Shown one piece after another: positions 37,370 through 48,902 of a DNA stretch of 64,000 nucleotides. Every line of letters begins with the position of its first letter. Position 1 is the first letter of the stretch. Made by a program: the position numbers and the translations under genes. Under the pieces are notes generated by a model, which ran no database searches, was not told where the DNA came from, and saw only the letters and a list, made by a program, of their open reading frames with translations. The DNA comes from Aldrovandia affinis (taxonomy: Eukaryota > Chordata > Actinopteri > Notacanthiformes > Halosauridae), in contig JAINUG010000135.1 of the NCBI GenBank assembly GCA_029706075.1, forward strand, positions 621,501 through 685,500, in the 5' to 3' direction.

Positions 37370-37512
37370 TCTCTGTGGCTCAGTTGGTAGAGCACAGCAT
37401 TGGCAATGCTTAGGTTGTGGGTTCAATCCCCACTGGGGCCACATATACTGAAAATGTATCCATTCACTACTGTAAGTCGCTTTGGATAAAAGCGTCTGCT
37501 AAATGGCGTATA
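37370..37512 (+). mobile_element. tRNA-derived V-type SINE
   Basis: The head carries a good polymerase III A box ('tggctcagttggtagagc', from 37376) and B box ('ggttcaatccc', 37420-37430). A short linker leads to the classic conserved fish SINE tail at about 37471-37505, containing 'gtaagtcgctttggataaaa'. The 3' end is AT-rich. It is compact and well preserved. No clear target-site duplication was found. Confidence 0.85.
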
Positions 37513-40009
37513 TTATATTCTCTATGGTAGACATGAACAAGCCATGAAAGGAACACTTCTTAGACAGGAGTCCTTTAAGACCGTATACATTTTTGATAAT
37601 CATATTCAGTCGCTGAAACTCCACAACAAAGACACCATACACAAAACATGTAGGCGCACGCTTCACATGATGGCAATGTCAATAGCTTCAAAGAAAACTG
37701 GATCTATAAAAGCCCAGCACTGCAGCCGGTTTGATACACACTGACAGCTGTTGTCTGAATCCAAATCTCTTTGGAAGCTGGTGCTATGTTGTTGGATCAG
37801 CCGAATGAAAGGCAGAGGTAATTGCCATCAAAGGAGCGCAAGCTTACTGCCCGCTGGGACCCCCACAGGGGTCCTTTCGGTTGCCATTGGAGCTGTTCCT
37901 CAGAGGTTTCCCCTCTTGTAGAATTTTTCCTTCGCACAACGGTATGGCCGCACTCATAATCAGGAAGTATCAGGAACTTCGGTGGCTCTGTGGAACTACT
38001 AATATTCAGTGGGAGGTACTATCTGAAGTGACGGAAGAAAGCGACCATTATGGTGACTTTCAAAGGTGACAGTATAAAAAAGAATTAAAATACTGCAAAT
38101 ATGAAAAATAACAATTGGTGTAAGAATAGAAAGATATATGATATTTAAAAATGGTGGTCTGTGCTTGACGTGTGATGATTGCGTTTTATCAATCAATGGT
38201 CAGGAGTATCAATGCCAGCTCCACCCACCAGTTCTAGGCGGGTTTGCTTGAACCCGAGCCAAAAGCAGGGACTACACTGAGTTACCAGAACTAGGTGCAG
38301 TGCAGTTCTGTTGGTAATGGAACAGAAGCTCTGGATCTCGGTTCTGGGTTACAGTGGAGTACAGTACAGTACACCAGTAGAAAAATTGCTTAAAGTTTAC
38401 ATCCACACCCCCTTCACACTACACTAGCCCTGAAACCCAGTGCAGCTACAGCCAGAAAGTTGAAGAGCCTTTTCCAGTGTAAAGGCTCCACCCTATGGCC
38501 ATTGTAATTTGGGCTACGGCATCTCAAATTTTGATAAATTGACATAAGGCTGTCAGAACCGTCAAGTATTTTGTGGTCTGTTCTGGGTGTAAGATTATGG
38601 ATTGAGGTCTTGTCTTGCATGGTATAATAATACTGGTTATTTCTTATTTTTCATGGTGAAAAGTGAAGAGGGGCTAAATTGGGTCTTGGGTGACATGGTT
38701 TCATGAATTTACCAAGTTTACCAAGTTATGTTCAGTTTTTTTTTGTTTTTTTGCTTTATATAATTCAGTTTCAGTATAATTCAACTTTTTCTTGTTTAAA
38801 TACATCATGAATGCAGAGAAATAACCAAATATATTGAGCTTGTCTGCAAAGGCATCAAAGGCCAAGCATAGTATATTTGTTTTTTCTGCATTCAAGAAAA
38901 GTGTATAAGGGCTTAATTGGGACTTAGATTAAGGTGCCCTTGCTAAATGTATTGTATGTTTTATTTCATTCAATTTACGTTTAATTATGCCTAAGAACAA
39001 ACCACTCTGGGGGGCAGGGGTGCAGAAAAAAACCCTAAAGTTTGCACACTGATCGGCGGGGACCAGAGCCATTACGGACGGTCCAGTTGTGAAACGATTC
39101 AGACGCCCACATTATGCTCTGTGCCTGTGAGCGCACGGGCTGTTTGTTTTAGTGCTTCTCTCCCGCTTATTCGCGCGCAGTTCTGCCGGCCCGTTCGTTG
39201 CAGAGCGCAGAATTCGCTCCGAGGGAAGCATAAATAATGTATCGCTCGCCCACTGACACGGTGAATGCTAATTCCCTCATATTACAAAGCGCCACCATCA
39301 AGGCTGATTGCAGCTACCTGAGGTCATTAACTTCACCGGCCGCGGCGTGCCTGCGGCTATGCGCGGCCAGCGCAGACTGCTGACACCAAGGTTACCCAAC
39401 ACGCCGTTAGCGAGTCTGTCTGCCTGTCTGCCGGCCGGCCGCTAGACTGGAAGGGGGAGAAAAGGAGGGGGGGGGGAATTGCACTCTGGAGTTCAAATTG
39501 TTTTCGCATTAGGCCTGCCCGTTGCTCTCTGCAAGGGAGGTAGATGAGTGGGCAATGTTAACTATAAATACGGCGGAGAGCTCAAGAAACAGTATCTAAA
39601 TCTGGAGGGATGCACTTTGTTGCCGTGGCAATTAGGCTGTTATGTGTCTGAGCAGAGACGTTCATATAAATAAGTAAATAAATGATCAAATAAATAAATA
39701 AAGATCAATCTCTCTTTGAGAAAAAAAAAAAGAATAGAAAAAAAACAAAAACATGGGTTCAGCTCTCTGCACGCCGACTCCCTTGATTTCCGACAGCGGG
39801 CTGCAGCATTGAGTGGTGTGTTCTCTGTGGGGGGTGTGAAAGCATAGTATCACAGGCAAAGGAAACAGGCAAGCAATTGTATCAATTAATATTTGAGGTA
39901 CTGTCACTTTAAGAGAGATGGGTGTCTTTTATGATGGTCATGTCATGTCAGCACGCTTAACTGAATGAGCAGGGGGCAGAGTGTTAATGGAGAACCTAGA
40001 GGCTGGTCG
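37513..40009. other. Unique sequence, no gene recognised
   Basis: The section 38210-38480 ('ccagttctagg', 'ggttctgggttacagtgg') has a repeat-like flavour, but the family was not identified. 39110-39460 is CpG-rich with a G run at 39468-39476. An A-rich stretch lies at 39720-39750. No coding similarity was recognised. Confidence 0.45.
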
Positions 40010-40099
40010 CATGTGTATGAACAATGTCCTTAACCTTAGTATCACTCAGCATGTGTATGAACAATGTCCTTAACCGTAGTATCACTCAGCATGTGTATG
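40010..40099. repeat. 40-bp tandem duplication
   Basis: Two 40-bp units (40010-40049 and 40050-40089) differ at a single base, followed by a 10-bp start of a third. Units begin 'catgtgtatgaacaatgtcc'. Near identity points to a recent duplication. Confidence 0.95.
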
Positions 40100-40220
40100 C
40101 CCTTCTACCTCTAGTCATGAAAGAGTTAGAGCCCAGACAGCTACATATATACATGGAAGGGAGTATACACTCAATACTCTTTTTTTTATTTTATATTTTT
40201 TAAAAAAAAAAAAAGTTTCA

Positions 40221-40438
40221 CCATTTTAGCAGACGCTCTTATCCAGAGCGACTTACACAGTTTACATTTATTTACATACAATCCATTTATACAGCTGGAT
40301 ATTTTTACTGAAGCAATTCGGGTTAAGTACCTTGCTCAAGGGTACAACGGCAGTGGCCCACCTGGGAATTGAACCTGCAACCTCTAAGTTACAAGCCCAG
40401 CTCCCTAGCCATTACACTACACTCTGTGCCGGCCCCCA
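40221..40438 (-). mobile_element. tRNA-derived SINE, full length
   Basis: Minus-strand copy of the SINE family also at 42408 and 48115. Reading from the right: a head with 'tagtgtaatggctaggga', a B box complementary to 'ggaattgaacc' (40365-40375), a middle containing 'ttgagcaaggtacttaacc', and the conserved tail complementary to 'gcagacgctcttatccagag' near 40230. T- and A-rich tracts flank the tail side. Confidence 0.85.
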
Positions 40439-41575
40439 TTATTCTGCCTCTCCATGACTGTTTAGCCCTGCACAAGCCAGCGGAAGCGCGTTACACACTT
40501 ATCCCTTACAGCATGACCTGGCGTGGACAAACACACCTTGATCTGGCTCTTTTAACTCGGGCCCTTTTTGTGTAGACTTCAATTGCGATACAGTTTCCAA
40601 ACGGTGACGCAGCTCTAGGCCACAACCCAGATCTCAACAATAAAGTCCACGCATACCTCTGGAGGATGTGTATGAGACATTTTGTACAGATTTTATTCTG
40701 AACTAATCTAAACTCTTACCCTCTCGCACAACAGCCACGCCACTGCATTATTTATATCTCCTTGGCCTGTATTCTGCATTGTCTTGTCCATGAGTTTATA
40801 GTGCGATACATTTTAGCTCCTACATTACCAGCGACCTTAATTGAAATAAGTTAATTTAGTGTTTCAAGTCCTTTTATCTGTGATGATTGCACTGTTTTGC
40901 GTCCCTGAAATAACAAAGTTCCAAATTACAGTCCTTTTAATATAATTGAATTGATGCTAAATCTACAAGAAATTTGTCAAAACAAACCTCTCCTCAGTGT
41001 TTCAAACGATATCTATCATACAAAAAAAATTACAAATTCTCCACACAGCCAGACCACCACATGACTAAGCATTCTGTCTTCTGGATTCTGAAATCAACTA
41101 ATTATAAATAATTGGGTCCACGAGCATTACAGTAAGGGTAGAGCGTTTCTACTTTAGTATGGGAACAGATAAAACCAGCAAACGCATTAATGAGTTGTGA
41201 AAAGTGAAGCTTTCCCATGGATTCCTTCGTGAACAACCTATGTTCAAAGCCGCTGCAAGACAATGCACATTATGCTAAAAGTAAATTTAATACTCCCTCA
41301 TAGTGAGTCACATCTGAGGTTAATTGGCAGCATGCAAAGCACTAATTCAGTGCAGGTGGGGATTGAACTCGGTGCCAACATGAACTCAAAAAAGTAATCA
41401 AATCAATTCCTTTAGATAGACGCTAACAGATAGATGCAGCACTAAAATAGCATTCATTTGAAACAAATAATTTGACATTGATTAACCTACTGGGAGCTCT
41501 TCGAGAAGTCTCTTTTATTGTGATATTCTGTTGAGTTATAAATATTAGTTTCAAATGTATTAAAAATAAAAAACT
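40439..41575. other. Unique AT-rich sequence
   Basis: No gene or repeat recognised in just over 1 kb. Confidence 0.5.
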
Positions 41576-41822
41576 GAAATATGTAATTTACATAAGTATT
41601 CAGGCCCTTTGCTATGACACTCCAACTTGAGCTCAGATGCATCCTGTTTCCTTTGATCATCCTTGAGATGTCTCTAGAACTTGATTCTAGTCCACCTGTG
41701 GCAAATTCAATTGATTGGACATGATCTAGAAAGGCACACACCTGTCTATATAAGGTCCCACAGTTCACAGTGCATGTCAGAGCAAAAGCTAAGCCATGAA
41801 GTCCAAGGAACTCTCCATATCC
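41576..41822 (+). mobile_element. 5' end of a Tc1-like transposon
   Basis: The start 'cataagtattcaggcccttt' and the following non-coding region match the 5' end of a Tc1-like family common in fish, including 'tctatataaggtcccacag' upstream of the transposase. A start codon at 41796 begins MKSKELS, the normal N-terminus region, but the similarity ends within about ten codons. The rest of the transposase and the right terminus are missing. It is inactive and truncated, and abuts a second Tc1-like remnant. Confidence 0.8.
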
Positions 41823-41829
41823 AAAATCC

Positions 41830-42290
41830 ATTAAATCTATTTAATCCATTTTAAATCACAATTATTCACACCCCAAATAATTATTTGAAATAAAATCTAA
41901 CAAACATAAATTTGCATTCGAGACTGAGGAACATATTTGGGCAATCTTTGACCATTCCTCCATCTTTCAAGATCCTTCAGGTCCTTTGGTCTGCCCTTAT
42001 GGATTGCCCTCTTCAATACAAACCACATTTCGATTGGAGTCTGGAGACTGAGATGGCCATTGCAAAACAGTCATTTTGCGGTCAGTTAGCCACTTGGTTG
42101 ATTTTGAGGTATGTTTGGGATAGTTTTCTTGCTGAAAATCAATTTGCAGCTTGGTTTCAGCTAACTGGCAAGGGGGAACCAAGTTTTTGGCCAAATAAAA
42201 TATAATTTTACAATTTTTTACACATATTCCTTGTTTATTTTATACAGCCTTTTTCAAGGGTGGCAATAATTTCAGACCTGACTGTATGTA
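41830..42290 (-). mobile_element. Internally deleted Tc1-like transposon, minus strand
   Basis: The right edge (about 42265-42290, minus strand 'cagtcaggtctgaaattatt') looks like a Tc1-type terminal repeat. Within about 100 bases it jumps to the C-terminal third of a transposase, so most of the gene is deleted. The left edge has 'gggtgtgaataattgtg' on the minus strand. It lies between two other Tc1-like remnants of different families. Confidence 0.7.
41997..42194 (-). pseudogene. Tc1-like transposase C-terminal fragment
   Basis: The peptide contains 'PKHTSKSTKWLTDRKMTVLQ' and 'WPSQSPDSN', strongly typical of the catalytic DDE domain of Tc1-family transposases. That enzyme cuts and joins the element ends. 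The metal-binding stretch that is normally 'QQDND' reads 'QQENY', so the second catalytic aspartate is replaced by glutamate. The family's usual glutamate after 'SPDLNPIE' is also lost ('SPDSNRNVV'). The N-terminal DNA-binding domain is missing. Not functional. Confidence 0.8.
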
Positions 42291-42407
42291 TATACACAGG
42301 TAAATGCCAAAACAGAGGAAGCATGGTGAAGCATTTCTATTCTCTTCCAGGATGACAATGCTCCATCCACACAGCACGAGTGGTCACTGAATGGTTTGAG
42401 GGGAATG

Positions 42408-42648
42408 GGCGGCTGTGTAGTGTAATGGTTAGGGAACTGGGCTTGTAACTCAGAGATTGCTGGTTCGATTCCCAGGTGGGGGCACTGCCGTTGTACCCTT
42501 AAGTAAGGTACTTAACCTGAATTGCTTCAGTAAAAATATCCAGCTGTATAAATGGATTGTATTTAAAGAAATGTCAATTGTGTAAGTTGCTCTGGATAAG
42601 AGCGTCTGCTCAATGCCTAAAAATGTCAAATGTAAAAATGTAAATGAA
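42408..42648 (+). mobile_element. tRNA-derived SINE, full length, nested in Tc1-like element
   Basis: The head 'tgtagtgtaatggttaggga' and B box 'ggttcgattcc' (42462-42472) show tRNA ancestry. The middle contains 'aaggtacttaacctgaattg', and the tail 'agttgctctggataagagcg' is the conserved segment, followed by 'aaatgtaaatg' repeats. This is the same family as 40221 and 48115, in the opposite orientation. It cuts the transposase between its DDE piece and what follows, so it inserted after the transposon. Confidence 0.9.
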
Positions 42649-42805
42649 TGAGAAAATGCTTGTTTTGATTGTTTAATCGATTGTTGGAGCACATTAGGCA
42701 GGGACGTCAGTGATGAAGACAGCTCAACATGCCTGATGTTTCACGAGGAACAGTGTCAAAGGTGATGTCGGCATAGAACTCTGAGGTAAAGATAGCATCA
42801 ACAAA

Positions 42806-42958
42806 GGTATGGTACGCAGATGCCTGCAATGATGTCTATTGCTGTATTCCTGCACTGATCTCGTGCGCTAACTATGATTGTTCCTACCATGTATTAATGC
42901 ACATCTTGTAAGTCGCTCTGGATAAGAGCGTCTGCTAAATGCTTAAAATGTAAATGTA
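42806..42958 (-). mobile_element. SINE-family repeat, inverted partial copy
   Basis: This is the reverse complement of the first 150 bases of the repeats at 11531, 19521 and 21282. It runs from 'ggtatggtacgcagatgcct' through 'actatgattgttcctaccat' to the conserved tail 'gtaagtcgctctggataaga'. It separates two transposase pieces, so it is also nested in the Tc1-like remnant. The strand is given relative to the 19521 copy. Confidence 0.75.
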
Positions 42959-43199
42959 AAATGCAAAGGGCAACTACGGCTGGAAGCGCATGCTCCTGGA
43001 TCGTGATGTCAGTGGTGGTGATTAGGTCGAGGTGCAAGGCTAAACAGATGAGCAACTCGAAATCAACTGACTGCAAATTACAATCTAGGACATGAGCAGG
43101 CAGTTTCATGGAGAACAGTTAATCGAGAACTCTACCGAGAAGGATACCATAATCATATCATATTAGTGTTTCCACCTTTTTTGGCCACTACCTGTATAT

Positions 43200-44709
43200 G
43201 TACATGAAAAATATATCCGCGTCAATGTCAATTATACAGATTAAGTGGAAAAAGTACAAGGGCGTCCATTCCAGGGGGTGTATCCAAAACAGTGACACAA
43301 TTACAAAGCTTACTTGCATGACTGGATAAATCAACCAAAGGATTATCGACGAATGAGACACAGAAATGAGAGATTCACATGGTAGATGTGAATGTGCACA
43401 GCTCTAGCCTCTCATTATTGATGCTATAACTGGTGTACCATCAGAGTGAACAAAGTAAAGAGGGCCTGTGGGCCATCAGGCGCTCCAAAGGTCCATTTCA
43501 GTAATAACCTGTTATAACCTGTAATAACCTCTTAGAGGAAGCCCAAGGTCACAGGACTCAAAGGACAATGCTCGTATTTTCTCTCCAGGAAGACGATATT
43601 AAAACATATGAAGTGATAAACAAACAGGCCACTCCAAGATGTTTACAAGCTTGTGGAGCCGTGCCAGGTTGCCAGCCAGTTCCACGTTTAATGCATATGG
43701 CTCAATAACTCACGTCCTGGGAACTGGAGAGAACAGATTTATTACTGGATAAAAGATCCGAAAAGCCCCCCATCCCTCAGCCTCGCCGGTCTCTCCGTGC
43801 GTGTCACATGGCAGGCGGCAGACTGCCGATGCTCGGTTTGGCCAGCCCGAGAGCAGCATTTCTACCCCTTCACGCCATCGAAAGCTATTAAGCGGTCTGC
43901 TGGAGAAAAATGGCTTTACTGTTCCCAGGGCTGGGCAAATTGCTGGGCCGATCCCTGTCCGGTGTTGTCACGGAACAGTTTGGCCGAGCTCATTTCTCCC
44001 AGAACATGAGCACGAACACACGGAGCCCAGAACAAACAATAAACAAGAATAAAAGACAAGACCACCATCTCACCCCCTCCACCCCCCGCCCTCCGCCCCC
44101 CCAACAGGGGGCCAGTGCATGATCGTAATTTTTATTTATTTATATATATACATTTATTTAGTATAGTATTTTAGCATCATTCCATACAACGTCGACTCAA
44201 AAAAGAATAAATCCCTCCAACAGTCAAATCCCCCGCTCCCCCAAAAAAACCATTTTGACTTTGGAAATTAATTTCCTCTGGGAGAAGCGAGTTTTCCCTG
44301 AATGTAAACTCTGGCTACAGTAATGTCAGCGCATTAATCCTTCAACAGTCTCTTGACCCCTGGGCAATCTCCCATCCTTCCAAACACCCAGGCCATTACA
44401 AAGCCATGTGAGCCCACACACATACTCCGCTGGCTTTGTTCGCTGTGGCATTCGTTAGCTACTGCTTTCTGCTCTCGTAAGCGGGGAACGTAATGGGCTT
44501 TATGGATGGGTGGAAAGCTATATTTCACACTTAATCCAGGTTTATAAAAGGCGAAGGGGAAAGTTTGTTATCCGCACATATATTGGCCCCTGGCCCAGTG
44601 TGCCGCTAACTCAACGCAAGGGTTCATGTTCGGGCCGGTCAAATGTTCTATGCAAAGTACAGGGACAGTGTTACGATACGACATCGTTGAAAAGGTTTTT
44701 TTATTTTTT
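43200..44709. other. Unique sequence, no gene recognised
   Basis: No coding or repeat similarity was recognised. A C-rich stretch lies at 44075-44103 and an AT-rich run at 44128-44150. Confidence 0.5.
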
Positions 44710-45000
44710 GTGTAACTTTTTCTGTTGCCCTGGACATGCTTCACGATCCCTTTCCTGGACTGACCATGACATGGTCTTTTTTGGACACACCCTGTGCCGG
44801 CCAGAAGAGGATGGGCTCCCCCCCTTTTAGTCTGGTTCTTCCCAAGGTTTCTCCCTACCAAGGGAGTTTTCCTTGCCACTGTTGCCTTTAGGCTTGCTTT
44901 TGGGGGGTCTAGGCCTGGGTTCCCCTCTGTTAAGCGTTTTGTGACAATTCAATTGTGAAAAGCGCTATACAAATAAATTTGATTTGATTTGATTTGATTT
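44710..45000 (+). repeat. Retroelement-like 3' tail ending in (GATTT)n
   Basis: The phrase 'gggagttttccttgccactg' followed by 'aaaagcgctatacaaataaa' and a pentamer array of 'gattt' is a common 3'-end layout of interspersed repeats in fish genomes. The pentamer array (about 44980-45000) marks the end. Upstream sequence from about 44710 ('tgccctggacatgcttcacg') may belong to the same element. I cannot assign a family with confidence, and no coding region is attached. Confidence 0.55.
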
Positions 45001-48000
45001 GCGGGGTGAGTGGAAAGGCCTGACTGTCAGGGTTGAAAGGGAATAGAAACAGGCCAGCTTAAGGGATCTCTCCTGCTTCATTGGGTTTACCCTCTCTGCA
45101 TTATACCTGGTCTTATGGTCTGCCCTTTTGGGTGGTGAAACGAAACGTGTACCTGTCTGTATCAGTATCTCACAGGACTGGCTGGAAGCTACCGGAACAG
45201 AACCACAGTAATTATCCCAAGACAGGCCAAACACACCAGTGTTGACTGCCAGGACACAACTAATCCTGACTCTGAACCTCCAAATGCCTTGGGAAGGGGT
45301 CAAATAGTTCAGGTTCTGTTGTTTGTCAATCAATAATTCAGAGACTTCTCACTGCATCATGGGTAATTGGTCATTTCTATGCCTTGTTTTTTACATTTCA
45401 TCAATAGTCAAGCAATTTCCATAATTTTTCAAATGCAAGTACACCTTTTACACGTGTACAATTTTTCTAACTGTTGTCCCAAATCGTGAATAGCTTAGAA
45501 ACACATATGCTGTTCACAAGAAAAACTATACATGAAGACTGCACGACACGTGTATGTAACGTCTACCCCTTCTTTGCCATCACAGATCAGCCATGACAAG
45601 CGGGTTTGAGAGAAGGCAGCCTTTTTGTTTTACGCCTCCCCCAATGCTAATGTCTCATCCGTTTCAGTGTATGTATTATTTGCCATTCTATGTGCCAACA
45701 GAAAAGTAGCAAAGTTTCAGCAAATAAACTGAGTTCAGGGGAAAGGAGGAAAAAAAAGTGACTTCCAGCTTATTTCTTGACTGGGGAGAAACACCATGAA
45801 ACGTTCCCCCCTCCCTCCCTCCCTCCCTCCCTCCCCCTCACCCCAGTCTCCCCTGAATGGAAGTATGTGAGGGCCAGGCTGAAAGGCCCTGTCTGGAAAC
45901 CTTATCTCGCTGAGGAGCGTGATCAGCTGTGGTGTCTCTATTGGCAGGATGATGGAGGAGGCCTGCCTCACTAGATAAACAGCCCCCTCTGTAAGCGGTG
46001 TGCCGCGATGGCCTTCTTTCTGTTTGCTGCCGGCAGTGGAAGAGCTGCTCCCACAGTGATTAGCACCGGTTGGTTCTGTGGGGAAGGGGGGAGGGGTGGG
46101 AGGGGGTGTTGGAGAGTCAGTCTCCCTGACTGAGGCAGGTGAGGAGGGTGTGGGAGGGGGCGGCGGGGGTGGCTGTGGTGGGTCGACACGGTCATCTGAT
46201 AGCGGCTAATTTGCTCCTGGAATTTTACAGTCCTGGAACCGGGGAGAAGAAGCCTCATCATGCGCCATTTTCTCCCCCCGCCACAGTCCATCAAACCAGG
46301 TCGAGATTGAACCTGGCTGGAAAGAAACGGGACCCTGCCGAGCACCTCGAAATAGATGCTGCACTCCTCTCACAATCTTCTCCCAAAAACAGCAACGCAC
46401 CCCCCCCCGTCAATATAACACTCACAGAGGTGCATTCATTCCGGTAATAACTTTGTCTTTCTCCTCTGATAGTCTGCTGCCGCCACATAGGGCACAATTG
46501 CACAATTTAATGCACTTACTGGTATGGAAAGTTTATTTTGCAAACAACCATCCCCGGGAGCTTTGGTTGCACTGTTACAAATATTCATAAAGTAATATCC
46601 CATTAAGCTCACAATACCCACGACAGTCCGCGTTTAAAACCAGACTGATAGCTTAGCCATTAGGGTAATATGGGAACAAATTAATAATATGTTAATTTTT
46701 CAGCCCTTTGTTTCAATCCGATGGAGAGAAAAAAACCTCGCCGTTTCCGTCTCACGAGCGCTGTGTAAATTTCACCTTCCGCGCGCAGGGGCGGGTTGGC
46801 TGTTCTGTTAGCGCCGTGGCCTACTGACTGCAGCGCAGGGTGCAGCACCACAGGGCAAGCGTGCTGGATCTTCAGAGCGGCTCATTAATCAGTGGGGCCG
46901 GGGGGGGGAGGGGGGGGGGGTTGCGAGGGGAGCGCGTCCTCACAGTGGGACCCTGCTCCTCGGGGCGGAGAGAGGGGGCACGGGGACAGGCGTCGGTCGA
47001 GAGCTGAGTCTGCAGATCGGGCCACCTGCCTCCAACGTTCCTGCCATCCTATTTATACCCGGGACAATAAATTACTGCTGGTAGAGGTGGCAAACAGGGT
47101 TGGAGAGAGGGGAGACTGCTGCATTTTCCAGGCCAAATTTAAAAAAAAAAAAAAGAAAAACTCAATTATAAGAATAATATGTTTCTGTACATTGCGTTGC
47201 CTGGTGCTGACGTTTTTCCCCTAACCAGGACATCCTGGATAAGCAGAAACCAAGCACAAGCCCGACTCACTTCCCTACTGTTACTTTACCAGAATTCTCA
47301 AGCCTGGCAACCCCCCACACATTTCTAACATGTTTACCCATATGGACATTCATTTGGGCAAAGGACAGTGGTGGTAGGGGGGGTTCAACACGCAATGTTT
47401 GTCATGTGATACTGCAGCTCACCCAGAGGTGTGGACCCAGCAGGTCAGCTGACGTACGTAGATCGCAACAGTTGTTGCTTTCAGTTTTCATTTCCGTTTT
47501 CAACGTCGTGGGATGCAGGTGGGTCGAGAAGGTTGCCAGTGCAGTGCAAAACCTCCATATTTACAGCTTCATCACACAGATGTGGTCTTTGAAGCAAACA
47601 GCCTCAAAATGGACGTTACGCAGTGACGTGTCACAGATCACAGGAAATTGAAGAACTCCAAGATGTTCCTCAGATGTGCCAAAAAACGGTAAAAATGGCA
47701 CACACAAAAAAAAAATCCAGACTCACATAAAGGACTGCACTTAAAAAACTGATCTAAAGGACAATAAACACTTATTAAAACGCTTCATTTCCTCAAATTA
47801 ATTTCACCTCGGATTTACAATATGTGCTGTTTTTGTCACCTGTTTTTACAACTCTACTAATATTGTTTTGTTGGTTAAATGTGCACTTTTTTTACTGTAG
47901 CTGTGCGTCATGAATTGACACTGATTGACACATCTATTAACCAGAAGTGTATAAATATGTCCAGATTGAATCGGCTACTCTAAGCCGATACACATGGGCT

Positions 48001-48114
48001 GTGTTCTTAGTCGTGCTTCAGTCACTTGAACTTTTCCTTATGGACATGCCCAAGTAATAAAGCCTTTTAAACTCAACATCCAAGTAAGGGTGCTTTGCAT
48101 TTTTTTGGATGTGT
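45001..48114. other. Mostly unique sequence with simple repeats
   Basis: A (CTCC)n tract lies at about 45806-45835. G-run clusters lie at about 46080-46170 and 46894-46921, and poly-A at about 47141-47154. 46760-47040 is CpG-rich. The interval 46430-46720 is complex, AT-leaning unique sequence with several 'taat' cores. No gene was recognised. Confidence 0.45.
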
Positions 48115-48336
48115 TACATTTACATTTACATTTTAGGCATTTAGCAGACGCTCTTATCCAGAGCGACATACACTTCTTTGCATACAATCCATTTATACAG
48201 CTGGATATTTTACTGAAGCAATTCAGGTTCAAGTACCTTGCTCAAGGCTACAACAGCAGTGCCCCCACCTGGGAATTGAACCTCCAACCTGAGTTACAAA
48301 CCCAGCTCCCTAACCACTACACTACACTGCCAGCCC
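48115..48336 (-). mobile_element. tRNA-derived SINE, full length
   Basis: Minus-strand copy of the family at 40221 and 42408. The tail end is at the left, 'gcagacgctcttatccagag' at about 48143, preceded by 'catttacatttacatttt'. The B box complement 'ggaattgaacc' is at 48272-48282, and the head ends near 48336 at 'cactgccagccc'. It lies close to a Tc1-like fragment to its right. Confidence 0.9.
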
Positions 48337-48519
48337 AGTGTTATGTGTGGCCTTCCGGTTTTTGCTCTTTGACATATGAGCCTTGTGTCCAAAAGAGTCA
48401 AAACCATCAGGTAGCAGCATTGATCAAAGCAGCTGAATAAAACACTGTGCATCCCAACAAGGACCACAGCATGAATGATTCAGTCCCCTACAGGAAACTG
48501 CCAAAGTGAAGAAAACACT

Positions 48520-48770
48520 TGAATAAATGAAGGGTTCTGGCAGCTCTGTTATGGTGTGGGGTGCATTTTCTTGGCATGGTTTAGGTCCAAACGACCCCTT
48601 AAAGGGCAAGGTAAAAGGAAACAAATACAAGGCCATTCTGAGTGATCACCTTCATCTGGTGGTGGAGTATATCTATCCTGGTGGGAGTGGTCTATTCCAG
48701 GATGAAGATGCCCCCATCCACAGGGCACGAGTGCTCACTGAACGGTCAATTGAAATCAGCGGCTAAGACA
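48520..48770 (+). pseudogene. Tc1-like transposase fragment
   Basis: A 79-codon open stretch (48527-48766) contains 'SVMVWGAFSWHGLGP' and 'FQDEDAPIHRARVLTER'. These are hallmarks of the central catalytic domain of Tc1-family transposases: the VMVWG strand, and the second catalytic aspartate within the QD-x-APxH motif. The N-terminal DNA-binding domain, the first catalytic aspartate region and the distal glutamate region are absent, and no terminal repeats were found nearby. It is an inactive relic of the same family as the DDE piece at 42346-42402. Confidence 0.8.
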
Positions 48771-48902
48771 ATTGCCAGGGTTCTCATGTTCCAAACCTTC
48801 AGAGCTAGAAAAAAAACCTAGCCTAGAATAAACATTATTACCCACCTTCAAAAACACAGAAGGCTGAATTGACCTCGAAATGAATCGAATAGAAAAGCCT
48901 GC

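Larger units (their letters stand above)
42291..43199 (+). mobile_element. Scrambled Tc1-like element with two nested SINE-type insertions
   Basis: Inverted ends are visible: 'acaggtaaatgccaaaacag' at the left (from 42295) and 'ttttggccactacctgtata' at the right (to about 43197), roughly 70% complementary. Between them are plus-strand transposase pieces in unusual order. First comes a DDE piece at 42346-42402 ('QDDNAP' and, after a one-base shift, 'ARVVTEWFEG'). Then a DNA-binding helix piece at 42729-42770 ('DVSRGTVSKVM'). Then 'RTVNRELYREGYH' at 43112-43150. SINE-type sequences interrupt it at 42408-42648 and 42806-42958. The C-terminal piece preceding the N-terminal pieces suggests two overlapping deleted copies or a rearrangement. 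The DDE piece is the same family as the fragment at 48527. Confidence 0.7.

Noticed and set aside
37376..37442. Functional tRNA gene
   Set aside because: Good A and B boxes, but it continues straight into the conserved SINE tail, so it is the head of a SINE.
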